A stretch of 64,000 bases of DNA from Leguminivora glycinivorella. Lineage: Eukaryota; Arthropoda; Insecta; Lepidoptera; Tortricidae. Position 1 is the first letter of the stretch, and every line of letters starts with the position of its first letter. The notes under the pieces are model-generated. The model ran no database searches. It was not told the DNA's origin and was given only the letters and a program-made list of their open reading frames with translations. The translations under genes and the position numbers were made by a program. Positions 1-11,745 of the stretch are shown in pieces. The stretch lies in NCBI RefSeq assembly GCF_023078275.1, contig NC_062983.1:7433001-7497000 (forward strand), read 5' to 3'.

Positions 1-725
1 CGGTTCGTAACTAGGCCGGCTGTTAAAAGGCACTAAACTTTCCAGATAACTAACACTTTCCCTAAATATTTTGAATATTTTCGTCCCGGGACACGAATTT
101 TATTCAAGATAGTTTCTTTTTAATTTACGATGCTGATTATCGTAAATAGTATTGGTTTTTGATACAGTTGAAGTGTGTAGGTAGTTAAACCATTTATTTG
201 GCCATAAGTTGATAATAAAAATAAGAATAAAACCATCTCTAATAGGAAATAAATGAAGTTTTTAAAAACAAATGGATATATATGTATCTTGGTTATTAAT
301 ATGAGAATGGTTTTCATTCATTTCATTATGTTTTATAAGTTTTAGAGTACGACTTTTTAACTTATTACTACATATTGAGGCCAAGTAGATACTAAAAAAT
401 ATCATTTTGTCACTTTTTGTCTATGCTTTTTACTCGTAGGAAAGTACCGGGTACTTGTTTGTAAATCAGTATATTGGGACAACCGAGACGAACGGGTATT
501 TAATAGGAAATGTACATAACTTACATGTCATTTCGACATCAATATCCATATATTTGGTCCTTTGTATTTATTATTCAAATTCAAAATATGCTTTATTCAA
601 ATAGGCTTACAATAAGCAACTTTAAAATCGTCTACAATGTACAATCTATCATCTTATTCTAAATATCGGAGCAATTTATTGGTGCAATGAACAATATTGT
701 TATAAAACTACATATGTATAAAATA
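1..725. other. AT-rich stretch, no gene seen
   Basis: No open frame with coding character and no repeat that I recognise. The sequence is AT-rich with short A and T runs. The short open frames here have the low-complexity composition (I, L, F, Y, K, N) expected by chance. Confidence 0.5.
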
Positions 726-961
726 ACTAGTTTTTGCCCGCATCTTCGCTCGCGTTAAATTCGAAAAATGTGGAATTCTCCATACAAACTTCCAGGAAAG
801 TTGGGGGTCAGAAAAAGACAAAAAGTAGCCTATGTCACTCTCAAGCTTTTCAACTAGCTCCAGTTAAAAAAATCACGTCAATTCGTCGCTTCGTTTTGCC
901 ACACCTGAAACTGACGGATCAAATAAACAGAAAAACACTTTCCCATTTATAATATTAGCTG
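726..961 (+). repeat. Dispersed repeat family B (CCCGCGGCTTCGC type), diverged copy
   Basis: It starts near TTTTTGCCCGC and ends at CCCATTTATAATATTAG. Between them are family landmarks seen in at least seven other copies in this window: CTCCATACAAACTTCCA, AAAAAGTAGCCTATGTCACT and CACGTCAATTCGTCGC. I recognise this as one of the most abundant short repeats of lepidopteran genomes; its class is not clear from sequence alone. An open frame of 72 codons across it is only the repeat read in one frame. Confidence 0.85.
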
Positions 962-1753
962 GATGTCAATCTGAACTCGTGTCTGTGTTTGATAAGGAAA
1001 TATGACAGGTTGACTTAATAGGTCAAGACTGTATTTTAACGCCGAGTGTGGAATTGAAAAACTGTGTTTTTTGGTAACCGAGAGGGGGTGCACGGTGTAA
1101 CACAAAACTTTCCCCTCAGCGGGGAACAAACAACGGCCAAAAATGCATTTATCGATAGTACTAAATTCTTTATACTGATTCACCTATTTTTATCAACTTT
1201 AAAAGAATTTGACAAACAAACAGACACACACATAAAATGCGTTTTTACCCTGGTATTTATAATATTTCCGAGCTAGTGGGGGATGTCAATCTTAATTGTT
1301 TTATGACAATTTTTAGACAGACACAGACGAAGGGTTAATAGTAATAATTTCACAATAAGATCGTCAAACTGTATAATTTGTAAATTCAATAAGGTTTATG
1401 AATTGTCCAATGCTCGCAGTGATTGCCGTTCATCTCACGCGTTGACTTCATGTCTAATGAATGTTTCTTCAATATGAGATCAAACCTGTAACGAGGTTCT
1501 AAATCTGAATCGGTCTCAAACACGTGTTTCATCTGCATGCATAGGATTTATTAACCGTCTCCTTATAAGATTAATGGTAAGGAGTCGCGGGTCGTACTTT
1601 CACTGCGACCTTACAGGTTATTTCTTGTTCGACATTGCATTAGACCTGGGCTTAATTAAAAGCGGGGTTAGATGGGTTTATAGGGTAGATGTGTTCACTA
1701 TTTATCCAATAGCTAAGAAAAGTTAGAGAATTTTACTAATTAATAACTGTGTG
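962..1753. other. Unassigned stretch with a possible family-B-like tail
   Basis: At about 1209 there is GACAAACAAACAGACACACA, the same string as in the tail of family B, but the flanking sequence does not match the rest of that family. Nothing else is recognisable. The two overlapping short frames on opposite strands have no coding character. Confidence 0.4.
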
Positions 1754-1896
1754 CGTTAGCCAAATGCACAAACGCTCACGAAACGCTCACGATAATACAT
1801 ATATTATCTATTTCTATTGCTTTATAGCATATTGCAGACTACATTTCTGCGGCGTTTCCATGGCGTTTTGCGTCGCAGAAATGCGATTCGACTACG
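1754..1896 (+). mobile_element. MITE family A (CGTAGCCGAATGGCA inverted repeats), diverged
   Basis: The left end CGTTAGCCAAATGCAC and right end GCGATTCGACTACG are inverted versions of each other. The interior keeps AAACGCTCACGAAACGCTCACG and GGCGTTT, as in better copies at 25059 and 59962. Short length, TIRs and no coding capacity fit a non-autonomous DNA transposon. Confidence 0.7.
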
Positions 1897-2635
1897 GGGC
1901 CAGCAAAAATCTTGTCATTTTTTGGCTCCAAAATATCTGCACACAAAATTTCAGTAATCGATTTAAGTGTGAATTCCTGAAGGAATAGAACAAATACAGA
2001 GATTTATGTCCTTTGGTAGGTATAATATTAATACAGTCTCGAATCCAAGCTAAGTTAGCAGCTTTTTGACAGCCCCACACCGGTGCAAATATTATTTTAA
2101 ATATTCATTCTGTCATACAAAATAACTTTCATGAAATAAAAATAAACCTGGTTATTATTACGTAGTAAAAAAAAACTCACATCTTGAGCTAATAACAATG
2201 TAATTATCCAAATGTACAACAAGCCATGAAGCCATATTGACCAAAAATAACCTAGTTACTATATATATCGAGCCATCTGCCATATGGCCAAATTTGTCAT
2301 CATCATCTCATTGTTAATATTGTTATAAATACCCATAAATCTTATAAATTAGGGTATTATCTCATCGTCATCATGGAAACACATGCAAATTTAAACAGTG
2401 ACATAAAAATAAAAATATAATTAAGTATCTTGTATAATAAGAACTTTATCAAAGTGAAATTAAATCAATATTTTACAGTTGTAATTAGGTACCTAAACCT
2501 CCATTTATTTTATTATAATACCACACTAGAACCCTGTATCATCAATTGACACCGTGCTTCATTTGCAATAGAAGTTACTTTGACGCTTACTGAGAAAAGG
2601 TTCTGTAGTGGCCTATCATTAAAATTGGTTGACTG
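1897..2635. other. AT-rich stretch, no gene seen
   Basis: No coding frame, RNA gene or recognised repeat. It holds homopolymer A runs and ATAT tracts only. Confidence 0.45.
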
Positions 2636-2880
2636 TACCACAGTATAATAAAGAGTACTATCGTACAGTATGGCCACTCCCGCTCCCCGCTGAAAGTGCC
2701 GCCCACCCCCTCTCGGTTACCTCACAGTTACCACCTGTCAAAAACGCGAACAGTCGACCTGTCATATTTCACTCATACAAGCATAGTACGCGTTCACCTA
2801 CACGAGCTTAGACTGTGTGCTATGAACGCGCCTCTTTCATATATTTGATCGCCAGTGTCCGAGGTGTGACTGTACTGTAC
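2636..2880 (+). repeat. Dispersed repeat family H (GTACTATCGTACAGTATGG)
   Basis: The copy begins with a CACAGTATAATAAAGAG block and runs through TATCGTACAGTATGGCCACT, CACAGTTACC, ACACGAGCTTAGACTGTGTG and TTTCATATATTTGAT. The same order of blocks occurs at 12264-12455, and only the first block at 47345. No coding frame is conserved between copies. The class is unknown. Confidence 0.75.
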
Positions 2881-2949
2881 CTAGATAGGTACAGGTTGAA
2901 TAGGTATATACTCAATAGAGCAGTAAAGTAACGAATGCCCCTCTGCCAC

Positions 2950-3310
2950 CAACTTAAAAAAAAAACACTTTATTTCAGACACAATAGGTCCATATAAAAT
3001 ATACAAAAAACAATACATATAAAACTTACACTAAGAGTTGCTTCGACAGACCAATCTTATTCTCGTTTGTGTAACGGATGACCAATGCCGAGAAACTATT
3101 AATGGTTACACAGGTGCTCGGAGATAGTGCTAAGTATAAGATTGCCTGAGCTTCTCAATCTCTCCCAGAAACCTGCTACCCGACTTCTGACGACGGCAAA
3201 GAAGTCAGTCAGGCACCCTGCATCCGCGAACATGCCCGATGCGCTGCAAAACCTGGGAACCCTTAGTAGAATGCGAGAGTCAGTTGTGTCGTGGTCTAAG
3301 TACATAATAG
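2950..3310 (-). pseudogene. 3' end of a non-LTR retrotransposon reverse transcriptase ORF (remnant)
   Basis: Read on the minus strand, a 68-codon open stretch (3305 down to 3099) contains RVPRFCSASGMFADAG followed by a VVRSRVAGFWERLRSSGN-like segment. I recognise this pattern as the extreme C-terminus of insect non-LTR retrotransposon ORF2 proteins, which make reverse transcriptase with endonuclease. Upstream catalytic domains are absent, so the copy is 5'-truncated, as is usual for LINEs. The adjoining 2955-3060 segment is probably its 3' untranslated tail. It does not encode a functional protein. The clade within LINEs is not determined. Confidence 0.65.
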
Positions 3311-4139
3311 TCCATTTTCAATAGATTCCATCAAATGAAGAATAGACGACACCACTAACTTGATTAAACTGAATGCAAGTGCCACTCTTCACTAGCAAAG
3401 GGAATTGAATTAGGTACACCATTCAATTCAGAGTCCGCAACAATGTATAAACTTGTAGAGCCAGATGTAACAGAATTGCGAATAGTCAATTCATAAGGAA
3501 GGAACTCAATTCGGATTTAAGAATTTGTTGTGGTTTCGACACGACTTGCTCACTACTTGGTGCATATGAAATGAAGTTAAATTCGTAAAATGAAAAAATG
3601 TGTCGAACGGGGCACTACTTAGGTCCCCAAATCCGCACGGACCTAGTACTTGATTTTAAGCCCTGCCACCCCCTAAATTGATCAGGGTCCCCTTCTTTAT
3701 CTTAAATTGTCAGGTTACCTACCTGGATCATTAAGTCCAGGCGTTGTTGACCTCAGGAGACGTCCAGCCAGACAAAATAGCTAAACTACACGGTCGCGTC
3801 AAAACCATTTGAAAGACACAACAAAATACTGACTCAGAATCTTGCTCCAACTTTACTTGCCCTAATTCCCATTAATTCATGACAGTAAGGTCCTGCATTA
3901 CAACTCTAAGATAAAAGGTATTATCTGCATATGAGTAAAATAACAAATAACATGGCATTCTAAATTAAACTTTACGCTATTTTCGAAATTTAGATTTTGG
4001 CTTATTTGAAATTTTTGATTATTTTTTTTGGTGAGAATTTAGAGTTTATGGAACACGGGTGAGACAGGCCTACTATAACTTATTTGAAATTTTTGATAAC
4101 ATGCCTTTGTACTTTTATGAGAAACCACATATTTATGGA
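3311..4139. other. No gene seen
   Basis: AT-rich sequence with two close copies of TTATTTGAAATTTTTGAT (about 4001 and 4080), apparently a short local duplication. No coding frame was found. Confidence 0.4.
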
Positions 4140-4413
4140 ACATTCATTTCAATTCTTAGGTTAGGCTTTTTTATAATATGATTATAAAAGTAAAATACAA
4201 AACCACATACAAAACAATACAAAATATATAAACGCATTATAAAACCTAACCTGGGTGCCGCTAGTGACAGGGCCCAAGCTGCCGGTGGTTAGAGCCGTAG
4301 AGAAATCGGACTATCCGCGCCGTGTCCAAGATCACCGCCTTCTGCATCTGGCCCTTGATCCAGCCACCTAGCGAGAGTCTCTCGAGATGTTGGTCGAGAC
4401 TCTTCGCTATGAG
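4140..4413 (-). pseudogene. C-terminal remnant of a non-LTR retrotransposon protein with 3' tail
   Basis: On the minus strand, 4413 to 4261 reads as about 50 codons ending in a TAG, with the block WIKGQMQKAVILDTARIVR in the middle. I recognise this as the C-terminal part of lepidopteran LINE ORF2 proteins. The segment 4140-4260 would be the 3' untranslated region. GC content is visibly higher than in the flanks, consistent with former coding sequence. The remnant is 5'-truncated with no catalytic motifs, and it is not part of a host gene. Confidence 0.65.
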
Positions 4414-6865
4414 GCTTTATTATTATTACTTACCCAGTATTATTAGTTTATGAAACTATAGGTCTAATGTTACTTTTATTGTAAAAAAAAAATATGTATG
4501 ACTGTTTGTTTCTGAATAACAAAAAAAAAGTATTACGACTGTTATAATTTATAAGAAGTTATGGTGAAACAAAGAAATTCATATAATAAGTACAAATATG
4601 CTGAAAACAATACACTTTTTTGGGGCAAAAATGGGCTTACGCCATTTTAGGTTTAAAGTATTATCTTAGCACTAATCGTTCTCATTGCGTCATCGCCTGC
4701 AGTGTGTCTGCCATGTGCCAGGCTAGACCGATTATTCACCTAGCAAACGATTATTGTGGTAACAATGTGTTAACTCTGTACAGTCTGTTTAATATCTAGA
4801 CAAATAACTTTTTGTAAACAAGTATTTCTTTTCTCAGCGTATTATAATATTTGTTTTAATCTGACCTAATGTTATAATTCTTTAAAAATGTGTTCATCTT
4901 AGTACAGTTTGTTCGACTTTATTTTTATAAGTCCTGGGGGCCGATTTTTGAATCTCACGGCGTTCGAATTCAGAAAATTGTCACCGAACGTACTTTAGAG
5001 CAGAGCTACGCATATCACGCTACAGTGGTTGATATAATCAGGAAGAAAAGCAAAACAAATGAGTAACGGATTATATTCTATTAACTACGTATACTTGAAA
5101 CTACGTAGTACTCTTCATTTCATTATGCAAGTTTATTTAAATTGACAAGGCACTAAATCACTAATCACTTTAAACATCTCGTATCCATTCTTCTTTATCA
5201 TGGCCAATTCAACCTTAATTTTTTAACTCACAGTTCATTTTTGAATGAAGTACAAGCGCGAAGAACAAAGTTATGAGATTAATGAGTAAATGCAAGTATG
5301 GGTCGGTATAAGTGGGTAGAGAAGTGTTTTGAAAGAGTGCACTTTGTTTGAAGTGAGTAACGGAAGCTTTCAAGTTTTGGGCTTTTTGACAAATGCGGCG
5401 TTTTGTGAAGAGAACTCTTAAAAGATTGTAACTTTTTACAAAGTTTACCACGCAGATATTTATTGCAGTTAATTTGACGGCCTATGGTTTATACCCACAT
5501 ATAGAATTGTTCAAGACCATTATGAAGTGTAATGAAGTATTTTTGTTACTTAAATACGTGTAATTTAAAAATATAAATTAAAACTATGTATCTACTGTCT
5601 TTTAAAAAAAACACGTAAGTACATATTATTGCTCTTCTTTTTCTAGTTAAACCCAAAACCTATGCAAGTTTATTTCAAATAAAAACAATAAAATTAAATA
5701 TGTACATTATGTACTGCCACTAGATGGCACAAAAATCCATAGTTATTTCTAACCGAGTGTACCACCATGTGCGTGCATCTTGCGCGGCCGACTGTTTATT
5801 TTGATAAGTTTTTATTAAAATGGGCCACTCACGCGCATGCATATAACAACACTATTATATCGACTAACCTTTATGGACTGGGCCCGGAATAACGCATGTG
5901 CCATAAATGCCATAATGTTAGTTTTGTCTGCTTCCTTATAGGCACTTTTGGTGTAAGATTTATGCTTAGAAAAACAGTAGGCATTAAGTATAAGTGTAAT
6001 ATTTTGTGCTTCAAGATTGCATTATTATAATTAGAATACATTATTTGTAGAGTCTGTTTGGACAGAGGAGTGTATTCGATCCCATACAATTGCACACGAA
6101 CAAGGTTTTATTGAGCTTTATACAGTTTATTATTTAAATTTAAGTATTAAATTATAACTGTTACACCGATATTTGTTACACAGTGTTAATTGCATATATG
6201 AAGACGAAACTTTATAGTTACAAATGTGATTTAAATACTAAGTAATAGACTTTCAAATAGTAGGTGATATGCTAAACTAATTCTGCTTCCTGACCTTATT
6301 GAAAAATGCTATGAAAATTTCAATCAATGTAATAATAAACGTTTACATTCAGCGACCCCACGTACCCGAGTGCTCCTGGGGAGTTCTGTTACCCGTAAGG
6401 CGGGTGGAACACCATTGTTCCGTGATGGGAAAAACGTTTACATTTACAATGATTATCTCGTTAGAAGTTATAGCCGGTCAAGCTCAGTGATCGGAGCCAG
6501 CTCTGCGTCCTAGGCCCGTAGCCAAGTGGCCTCTCGCTAACCACCATTGCTAACTACCATTAAAATAAGAAGTCCCGAAATGATCATTCCACTACGTCAC
6601 GTATTTTTTCACTTGTCTGACTAAAATATTCATACAATTTTAATACAATTGATAAGAATTTAATCAACTAGTACTTCTGAGCTCAACGAACCCAAAAATA
6701 TAGGGATCTGAGTCTATATGTGTGAGTGTCCCCTCTGCTAACAAACTGTCCTGCAGTTTGGGAGAATATTTAATGTTGTTAAAAAAGGGTTTATTTTGAA
6801 AATAAACGATTATTATTATTATTATTTTTATAAAAAAGCCTAAATATGTTGATGAGTAGAAGACT
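4414..6865. other. Long stretch without a recognisable gene
   Basis: No exon with coding-like composition and convincing splice sites was found. There are scattered A/T homopolymers and an (ATT)n tract at about 6809-6826. A GC-richer patch at 6340-6530 has no long open frame beyond 63 codons and no recognised repeat. Confidence 0.4.
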
Positions 6866-6980
6866 ATTTAGCCAAATGCTCAAACTCTTACGATAATATC
6901 GTTATGGTAGATGCGATCGAAAAAGCCAGATTGCATTTTCCTTGACATCTAGAGTCAATGATTGTCATTTCGGCCAGGCC
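6866..6980 (+). mobile_element. MITE family A, strongly decayed
   Basis: The left end TTTAGCCAAATGCTCAAAC and right end ATTGTCATTTCGGCCAGGCC match the two ends of the CGTAGCCGAATGGCA family with many changes. It is directly followed by a fragment of a different MITE, family C. Confidence 0.5.
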
Positions 6981-7010
6981 GACTGATCGGATAATGTGAA
7001 AACGCTCTTA
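6981..7010 (-). mobile_element. Solo end of MITE family C (TCGGATAATGTGAAAACGC)
   Basis: GACTGATCGGATAATGTGAA followed by AACGCT matches one terminus of the complete family C element at 44447-44587. Only this end is recognisable here. Confidence 0.6.
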
Positions 7011-7329
7011 GGCGGTTTCGTCGAATGACTATTGTATTTAGACTGTGTCGCTAGTCGCTACGGAATGTGATCGACTAGCCACTTGTCTATGCTCCCTGTT
7101 AAGACTAAAGGTTACCCCAGGCTATAACTAATACCAAATACAGGTCGAGACGGAGTGGGTCGTCGGTGTCGCGTTGCCGACCGTTACTGTGGTCTTTCTG
7201 AATCACTGGCTTTTCCGCATAGAGAGATGGTGATGGAAATCGATGTTATAACATACATACGTACATACATATAATCACGCCTGTATCCCATAAAGGGGTA
7301 GGCAGAGCACATGAACTATTGTTACACAC

Positions 7330-7654
7330 CACAGATGTCATATATACCATAGATCAAGCAAACGTATCTACTTAGCGTGTCAAATGAACTCAGTGAAATC
7401 CACTGAGTTGTCCGTCTTTAATCGCAGCTTGCAGCTTTCGGGCGTCAATTTTTGTAAGTTGAAGTCAATCAAAACATAAAAAATGCCTCGTTACGTGATA
7501 TTCAATTGCAACAACACAAAAATTATGAACAATCAAGAGCCTGAGACATATTTAAAATTACAGGCAAGAAACAACTTCAGTACAAAATTTGACACGCTCG
7601 GGGCCCCTATACAAATAGATGAACTTGTTTCTTCTATCTAAATATAGTTCTGTG
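7330..7654 (+). mobile_element. Internally deleted P-like DNA transposon inside repeat family G
   Basis: The 325-bp insert is flanked by the direct repeat TTACACAC (7322-7329 and 7655-7662). That 8-bp target-site duplication length is characteristic of the P and hAT superfamilies. The ends CACAGATGTC and, read inverted, CACAGAACTA agree in the first six bases. A second inverted block, AGCGTGTCAAA, lies inside both ends. A 52-codon frame within it starts like a THAP domain, the DNA-binding domain of P-type transposases. The assignment to P is an inference from the TSD length plus that frame; the element is non-autonomous. Confidence 0.5.
7483..7641 (+). pseudogene. Possible THAP-domain transposase start, truncated
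   Basis: The frame ATG at 7483 to TAA at 7639-7641 encodes 52 residues beginning MPRYVIFNCNNTKI. THAP domains typically start MP-x2-C-x4-C-x-N; here the second cysteine and the N are in register (FNCNN) while the first cysteine position is Y. After about 15 residues no further THAP features (second zinc ligands, the AVPTIF box) can be seen, and the frame runs into the 3' TIR region. The most economical reading is the 5' end of a former P-like transposase left in an internally deleted, non-autonomous copy. A chance similarity cannot be excluded with so few residues. Confidence 0.35.
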
Positions 7655-7813
7655 TTACACACTCTCCTCTTCAGTTTTACTCTTAGCAAAAAGGGGTTGA
7701 AAGAAATGCAAGTTGTGACATTGCAGTGACAGGTGAGTGACAGTTTAAAACGGAATGTGACTGAATGAATGACGACGATCCTTGTCTTCTGAGACCAGTC
7801 ATTTATATTTACT

Positions 7814-8042
7814 ATTAGCTTTTGCCCGCGGCTTCGCTCGAATTCGAAAATTGCGGAATGCTCAATACAATTCCACCCCCATTTTAGGAAAGTTGGGGCT
7901 AGGGCTAAATACAGACAAAAAAAAGTAGCCTATGTCACTCTCCATTCCTTCAACTATCTTCACTTATAAAATCACGTCAATTCGTCGCTCCGTTTTGCCG
8001 TGAAAGACGGACAAACAAACAGACACACTATATAGTACGGAT
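7814..8042 (+). repeat. Repeat family B, well-preserved copy
   Basis: It starts TAGCTTTTGCCCGCGGCTTC and keeps AAAAAGTAGCCTATGTCACT, AATCACGTCAATTCGTCG and the terminal GACAAACAAACAGACACAC block. The final TTTATAATATTAGTATGGAT of other copies is changed here. Confidence 0.88.
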
Positions 8043-8440
8043 ATATTTTATAAACATTGTTACGCTTTTAAACGACAAGGAATAAAAATAACATTAGGTA
8101 TAAACTTTAATACCAATGTTTAAAGCAGGCTTATTATCTTGCAAGAGAAACGTGCACTTTACCACTTTACTCTTATAATATGTCTAATAAATTTGTTTTA
8201 TCTCATTCAACTTACTTTTAAATTAAATCTCATCCCATTTCATTACAACTACATATTATCTTCACTGCAGCTGCGAATAATCAATTCCTAGATCTCATTA
8301 ACTAAACTACAAAATGTTACTCTAAAGTATGCTTGATACTTATATTTGAAGCCAGTACAGTCGCTATCATATATATGGAAATGGAAACGGACAAAAAGCT
8401 CAGAAACATCGGAACACGCCTCTATTACTATAGCGTTAGT

Positions 8441-8566
8441 GCGTTTTCACATTATCCGATCCGATGTAGGATGTGGGAGTGGGACCGATATCTCATACAT
8501 TACACGCGCCATCTTGGATTTTTTCCATTGAAATTTTTCCGACACCCGATATCGGATCGGATGATG
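8441..8566 (+). mobile_element. MITE family C (GCGTTTTCACATTATCCGATC)
   Basis: The left end GCGTTTTCACATTATCCGAT and the right end GATATCGGATCGGATGATG are inverted relatives. The interior AAGATGGC/GCCATCTTGGATTTTTTC block is shared with 44447-44587. The right outer TIR bases are lost where a T run begins. The 94-codon frame that spans it is not a gene. Confidence 0.7.
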
Positions 8567-8567
8567 T

Positions 8568-9016
8568 TTTTTTTTTTTATACTACGTCGGTGGAAAACAA
8601 GCATACGGCCCGCCTGATGTAAAGCGGTCACCGTAACCTATGGACGCCTGCAACTCAAACAGTGTCACATGCGCGTTGCCACCCCATTAGAAACTTGTAC
8701 ATTCCCTTTTGCTGTGTTAAGTACAGTGTTAAGTAGAGTGTACAAGTTCGAAGCCGGGTTCGGGTTGCCGACGACTCGAAGGACAATAGACGGAACAAGT
8801 GTTAGTCCTCCCGTCATCAGCACACCGCACCCTCGTTGAGCTCTGGCAGCCTTACTCACCGGCAGGAACATAACACTATGAGTAGGGTCTAGTGCTATTT
8901 GGCTGCGGTCTTCTGTAAGGCGGAGGTACTTCCCCAGTTGGGCTCTGCTCTAGATTCGAGCGAGACGATATCCGCTGTGCTGTGCCCTGCCACACAAAGC
9001 GGAATATCATTCGTTA
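8568..9016 (+). repeat. Repeat family D, long form
   Basis: It begins at TACTACGTCGGTGGAAAACA, continues through AAGCATACGGCCCGCCTGAT, TATGGACGCCTGCAACTCAA and GAAACTTGTAC, and then extends about 260 bp further than the other copies in this window (17101, 19316 and 42075). The extension ends near TGCCACACAAAGCGG. It is GC-rich against the surroundings and contains a short palindrome around 8698-8750 with ACTTGTAC and GTACAAGT arms. No protein is conserved between copies. Confidence 0.75.
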
Positions 9017-9161
9017 TGCCCTACCTCCTACAAAAATTTTGTACAAAAAAGTTGATGTGACAACAGACTAACGCTTTAGAGGCGTGTTTCGATATTTATG
9101 ACCACTTTGTCCGCTCCGATATTATTAGACGACTGTTGTACACCGTGCAAGTGTGCACAAC

Positions 9162-9601
9162 TGGCCTAGCCGAAATGACAATCGTGGACGCTAGACGCCG
9201 ATCGAAACGCAGTCTGGCTCTGTCGCGCACATACGAAAGAGCGATAGAGATGGCTACCTGAGCATTTCTTTTTTTTTTGCCACTTTTATGAAGCTATTTC
9301 TACTCAGCATTACTAGCCTTTTCAATCCTAGTAGTTAAAAAAAATGTCCCATACGATTTTTTCTTATTTTGTTACCATTTTCCGTACATTTTGTATGGGG
9401 TAACAAAAGAGGAAAGTAACAAAAATGTATGGAAATTCTGGGACACTTTTTGTCTCCCAGTGAGATTGAAAGTACTCGTGATTCTGAGTACAATTGACCT
9501 AAAATTCCCTAAAACAATAAAAAAATAATAATTGGCAAAAAAAAAGAAATGCTCACCTACGATAACGATATTATCGTAAACGTTTGTGTACTTGGCTACG
9601 T
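9162..9601 (-). mobile_element. MITE family A copy split by another MITE
   Basis: The outer parts 9162-9259 and 9555-9601 are the two halves of a family A element. Between them lies a 295-bp MITE flanked by the 4-bp repeat ACCT. The family A landmarks GTCTGGCTCTGTCGCGC and GAGCGATAGAGATGGCTAC are readable in reverse orientation, and the right end is TTGGCTACG. Confidence 0.75.
9260..9554 (+). mobile_element. MITE family M (GAGCATTTCTTT inverted repeats), intact
   Basis: The left end GAGCATTTC followed by T10 and GCCA is mirrored by the right end TTGGC, A9 and GAAATGCTC, so the TIRs are about 22 bp. ACCT at 9256-9259 and 9555-9558 is a candidate TSD. The interior carries GTCCCATACGATTTTTTC and CACTTTTTGTCTCCCAGTGA. 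A diverged second copy in opposite orientation is at 31261-31578. No coding capacity. Confidence 0.8.
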
Positions 9602-11174
9602 GCCCTGATGTTCTATTAAATGGGTCTGCGCGGTCCCACGGTCAAATGATGAGTTTTTTTTATCTGTATTTTATTTTCACTGACATAATTATTGACGGAA
9701 GCAATGCAACTTAATTCAATTGCGCAATATTAAAGTAATGAAGGCTTATGGAGTTAAAGTGTGGGATTTATAGATCATTTCACACTTGAGTACCATTACC
9801 ATATGATCTTTATGTGTGACATTAGAACTTATTTTACAGTCTACTGAACATATCAATATGAATCGTAGCTTTTTGAACTTTTTAATAGACTTTTTTTGGC
9901 AACTAAATAATACCCGTATCGTTATGGCATTTTGCTATAGGAAATTGGTCATCTTAATAAATGTAAAAAACTTTGAATCTACATACTATGTTAATATGTA
10001 AGATGAACGAATTTAGACTACATAAAATTACAATGTTTACATATAAACTTTCAGTTCAGTTCAAATATATTTATTTCTCTAAGATTACAAATCACTTAAG
10101 CGAGAAACAAACAACATTTAAGTAATTACAATAAGCGAGCAAAACATTAATTATACTAAAATTTTACAATTTCATCAATTTGTGTATAAACTTCAAAATT
10201 AAATTAAGATATTTGGATTTAGATATGATGTTCTTGTGTTGAATTATATAGATAAGGCTTTGAAAGGGTTTAATTAGTGTTGGGATAATCATTATCGATT
10301 CAGGTATTAGGCTTAAAAATAATTAAACGGCTTATATTTATATTCTATAGATAATTCCATATATTTTCGTGTTAAACCTACGTATTTGACATGGAACAGT
10401 AAATCTAGAAACATGTTATGACTACAGTCCTATTAGAGACGTATACAGTAACTTTGAAAAAGATACCTAGAATTGGTAACATCTATTGAGAATCTATATC
10501 TCTATAGAGAAAGCCATGTCCTCGTAGTAAGTATTTTTTTTAAATAAGTTAATATCAGATAAGATAATGTCAGCATCTACGGAACGTTGCAGAAAGGCTA
10601 CTTTTTATGTTAGTACAAATTTAGAACGTTTGTTTATCAATGTAGGTTTACATTATTTAATTTTATTTATCTAGTTTATAATTTAATTTATTCTACATAA
10701 GATTCTCGATATCGATAAAACTTCAACGGTTCAATTCAACAAGCACATCACTACTCTTTTTTTTGCATTGCATTCCCAGTCTTTTAAATATCACATCCCA
10801 TAATCTTAAGGTCTATTTTCTAAGAGCTTGTCACATTTTTTGCTCCAAAACTGATGGTAATTTGATAAGCTTTATTGAATTAGGACAAATTACGGCCAAA
10901 AAACATCAATCAAATAAATTATGTGATAATCATAGTTATCATGGCTTACTTTTAGAAGGCGGAATCCGTCTGTTGTTCTGTGTAAATATTTTGATTGCTT
11001 TTTTTGTTTGAGACTTTATAAGGCTCTCGTGATCAGGGTTTGTATGGAAATTCAGTTATTTTATGTAATTTATTATGCAAATTAAATAAGTTATCAAACG
11101 ACATATTTTAATGTGAATAGAGTAAACTGCGAGGTAATTTTGGAACAAAATAAGTACCAAGCTAAATATTTAGG
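9602..11174. other. AT-rich stretch, no gene seen
   Basis: The open frames of 61 and 82 codons found here are F/I/N/K-rich and unsupported by splice sites. No repeat shared with the rest of the window was identified. Confidence 0.4.
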
Positions 11175-11745
11175 TATTTTTTCTACTCCCGTACTGTTAT
11201 TCGTGAGTTACAAGGTCGTGCATAGAACTTAAAAACCCTACATAAAAGATGTCAGGACAAGTCTATCTAGTCTATACCCTGAAAACATTTAGTAGAAGTA
11301 ACACGATATAGCTGTTACAGTTCAGTAAATACATTGCTACCAACTTAACAAACCAATTCGCAGAGTCGAGACTCCTTCGTTTTCTGCTGCGTTCATTGGC
11401 GACGCGTCGTATCGCATTCAAATGTATGAGAACTCGATTCAACTCGGCTCGATTCGTCTTAGTGGCCAGGCTTCAAAGAACCATACCATAAACAGTTTTA
11501 TTTTCATGTTTGCACTCAAACTGCATATTCAAAATGGTAGGCGGTCCACTAGATAACTAAGATGACTGAAAGTAGGTATTTGTTGATTTATAATTTTCTT
11601 TCAAAATAAGTGCTTGGTCGTAGAAAAAGTATTGTATGCAACGGTGTTTAACTGAGTCAAAAAATACTCGTGGCGTCTTTATTAACAATTTTCGGCTTCG
11701 CCTCAAATTGTTACCCACGCCACTCACCTTTTTTGACCTCTTTTA
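11175..11745 (+). repeat. Copy 1 of a 0.55-kb duplicated segment
   Basis: From TATTTTTTCTACTCCCGTAC to CGCCTCAAATTGT this segment matches 36296-36831 almost base for base, apart from many short insertions or deletions of 1-12 bp. Shared blocks include CAGAGTCGAGACTCCTTCG, AATGGTAGGCGGTCCACTAG and AAGTGCTTGGTCGTAGAAAA. No conserved reading frame is evident because the indels are not multiples of three. It is probably a mobile or satellite-like unit rather than a gene. Confidence 0.8.

Larger units (their letters stand above)
7240..7745 (+). repeat. Dispersed repeat family G, interrupted by a P-like element
   Basis: The left part (AATCACGCCTGTATCCCATA and AAGGGGTAGGCAGAGCACAT) and right part (AAAAAGGGGTTGAAAGAAAT and TTGTGACATTGCAGTGACAG) match, as an inverted copy, the uninterrupted element at 26158-26395. 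Here they are pushed apart by about 330 bp. A third partial copy is at 62872-63012. The family has no coding capacity, and I recognise it as a common lepidopteran repeat. Confidence 0.8.
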
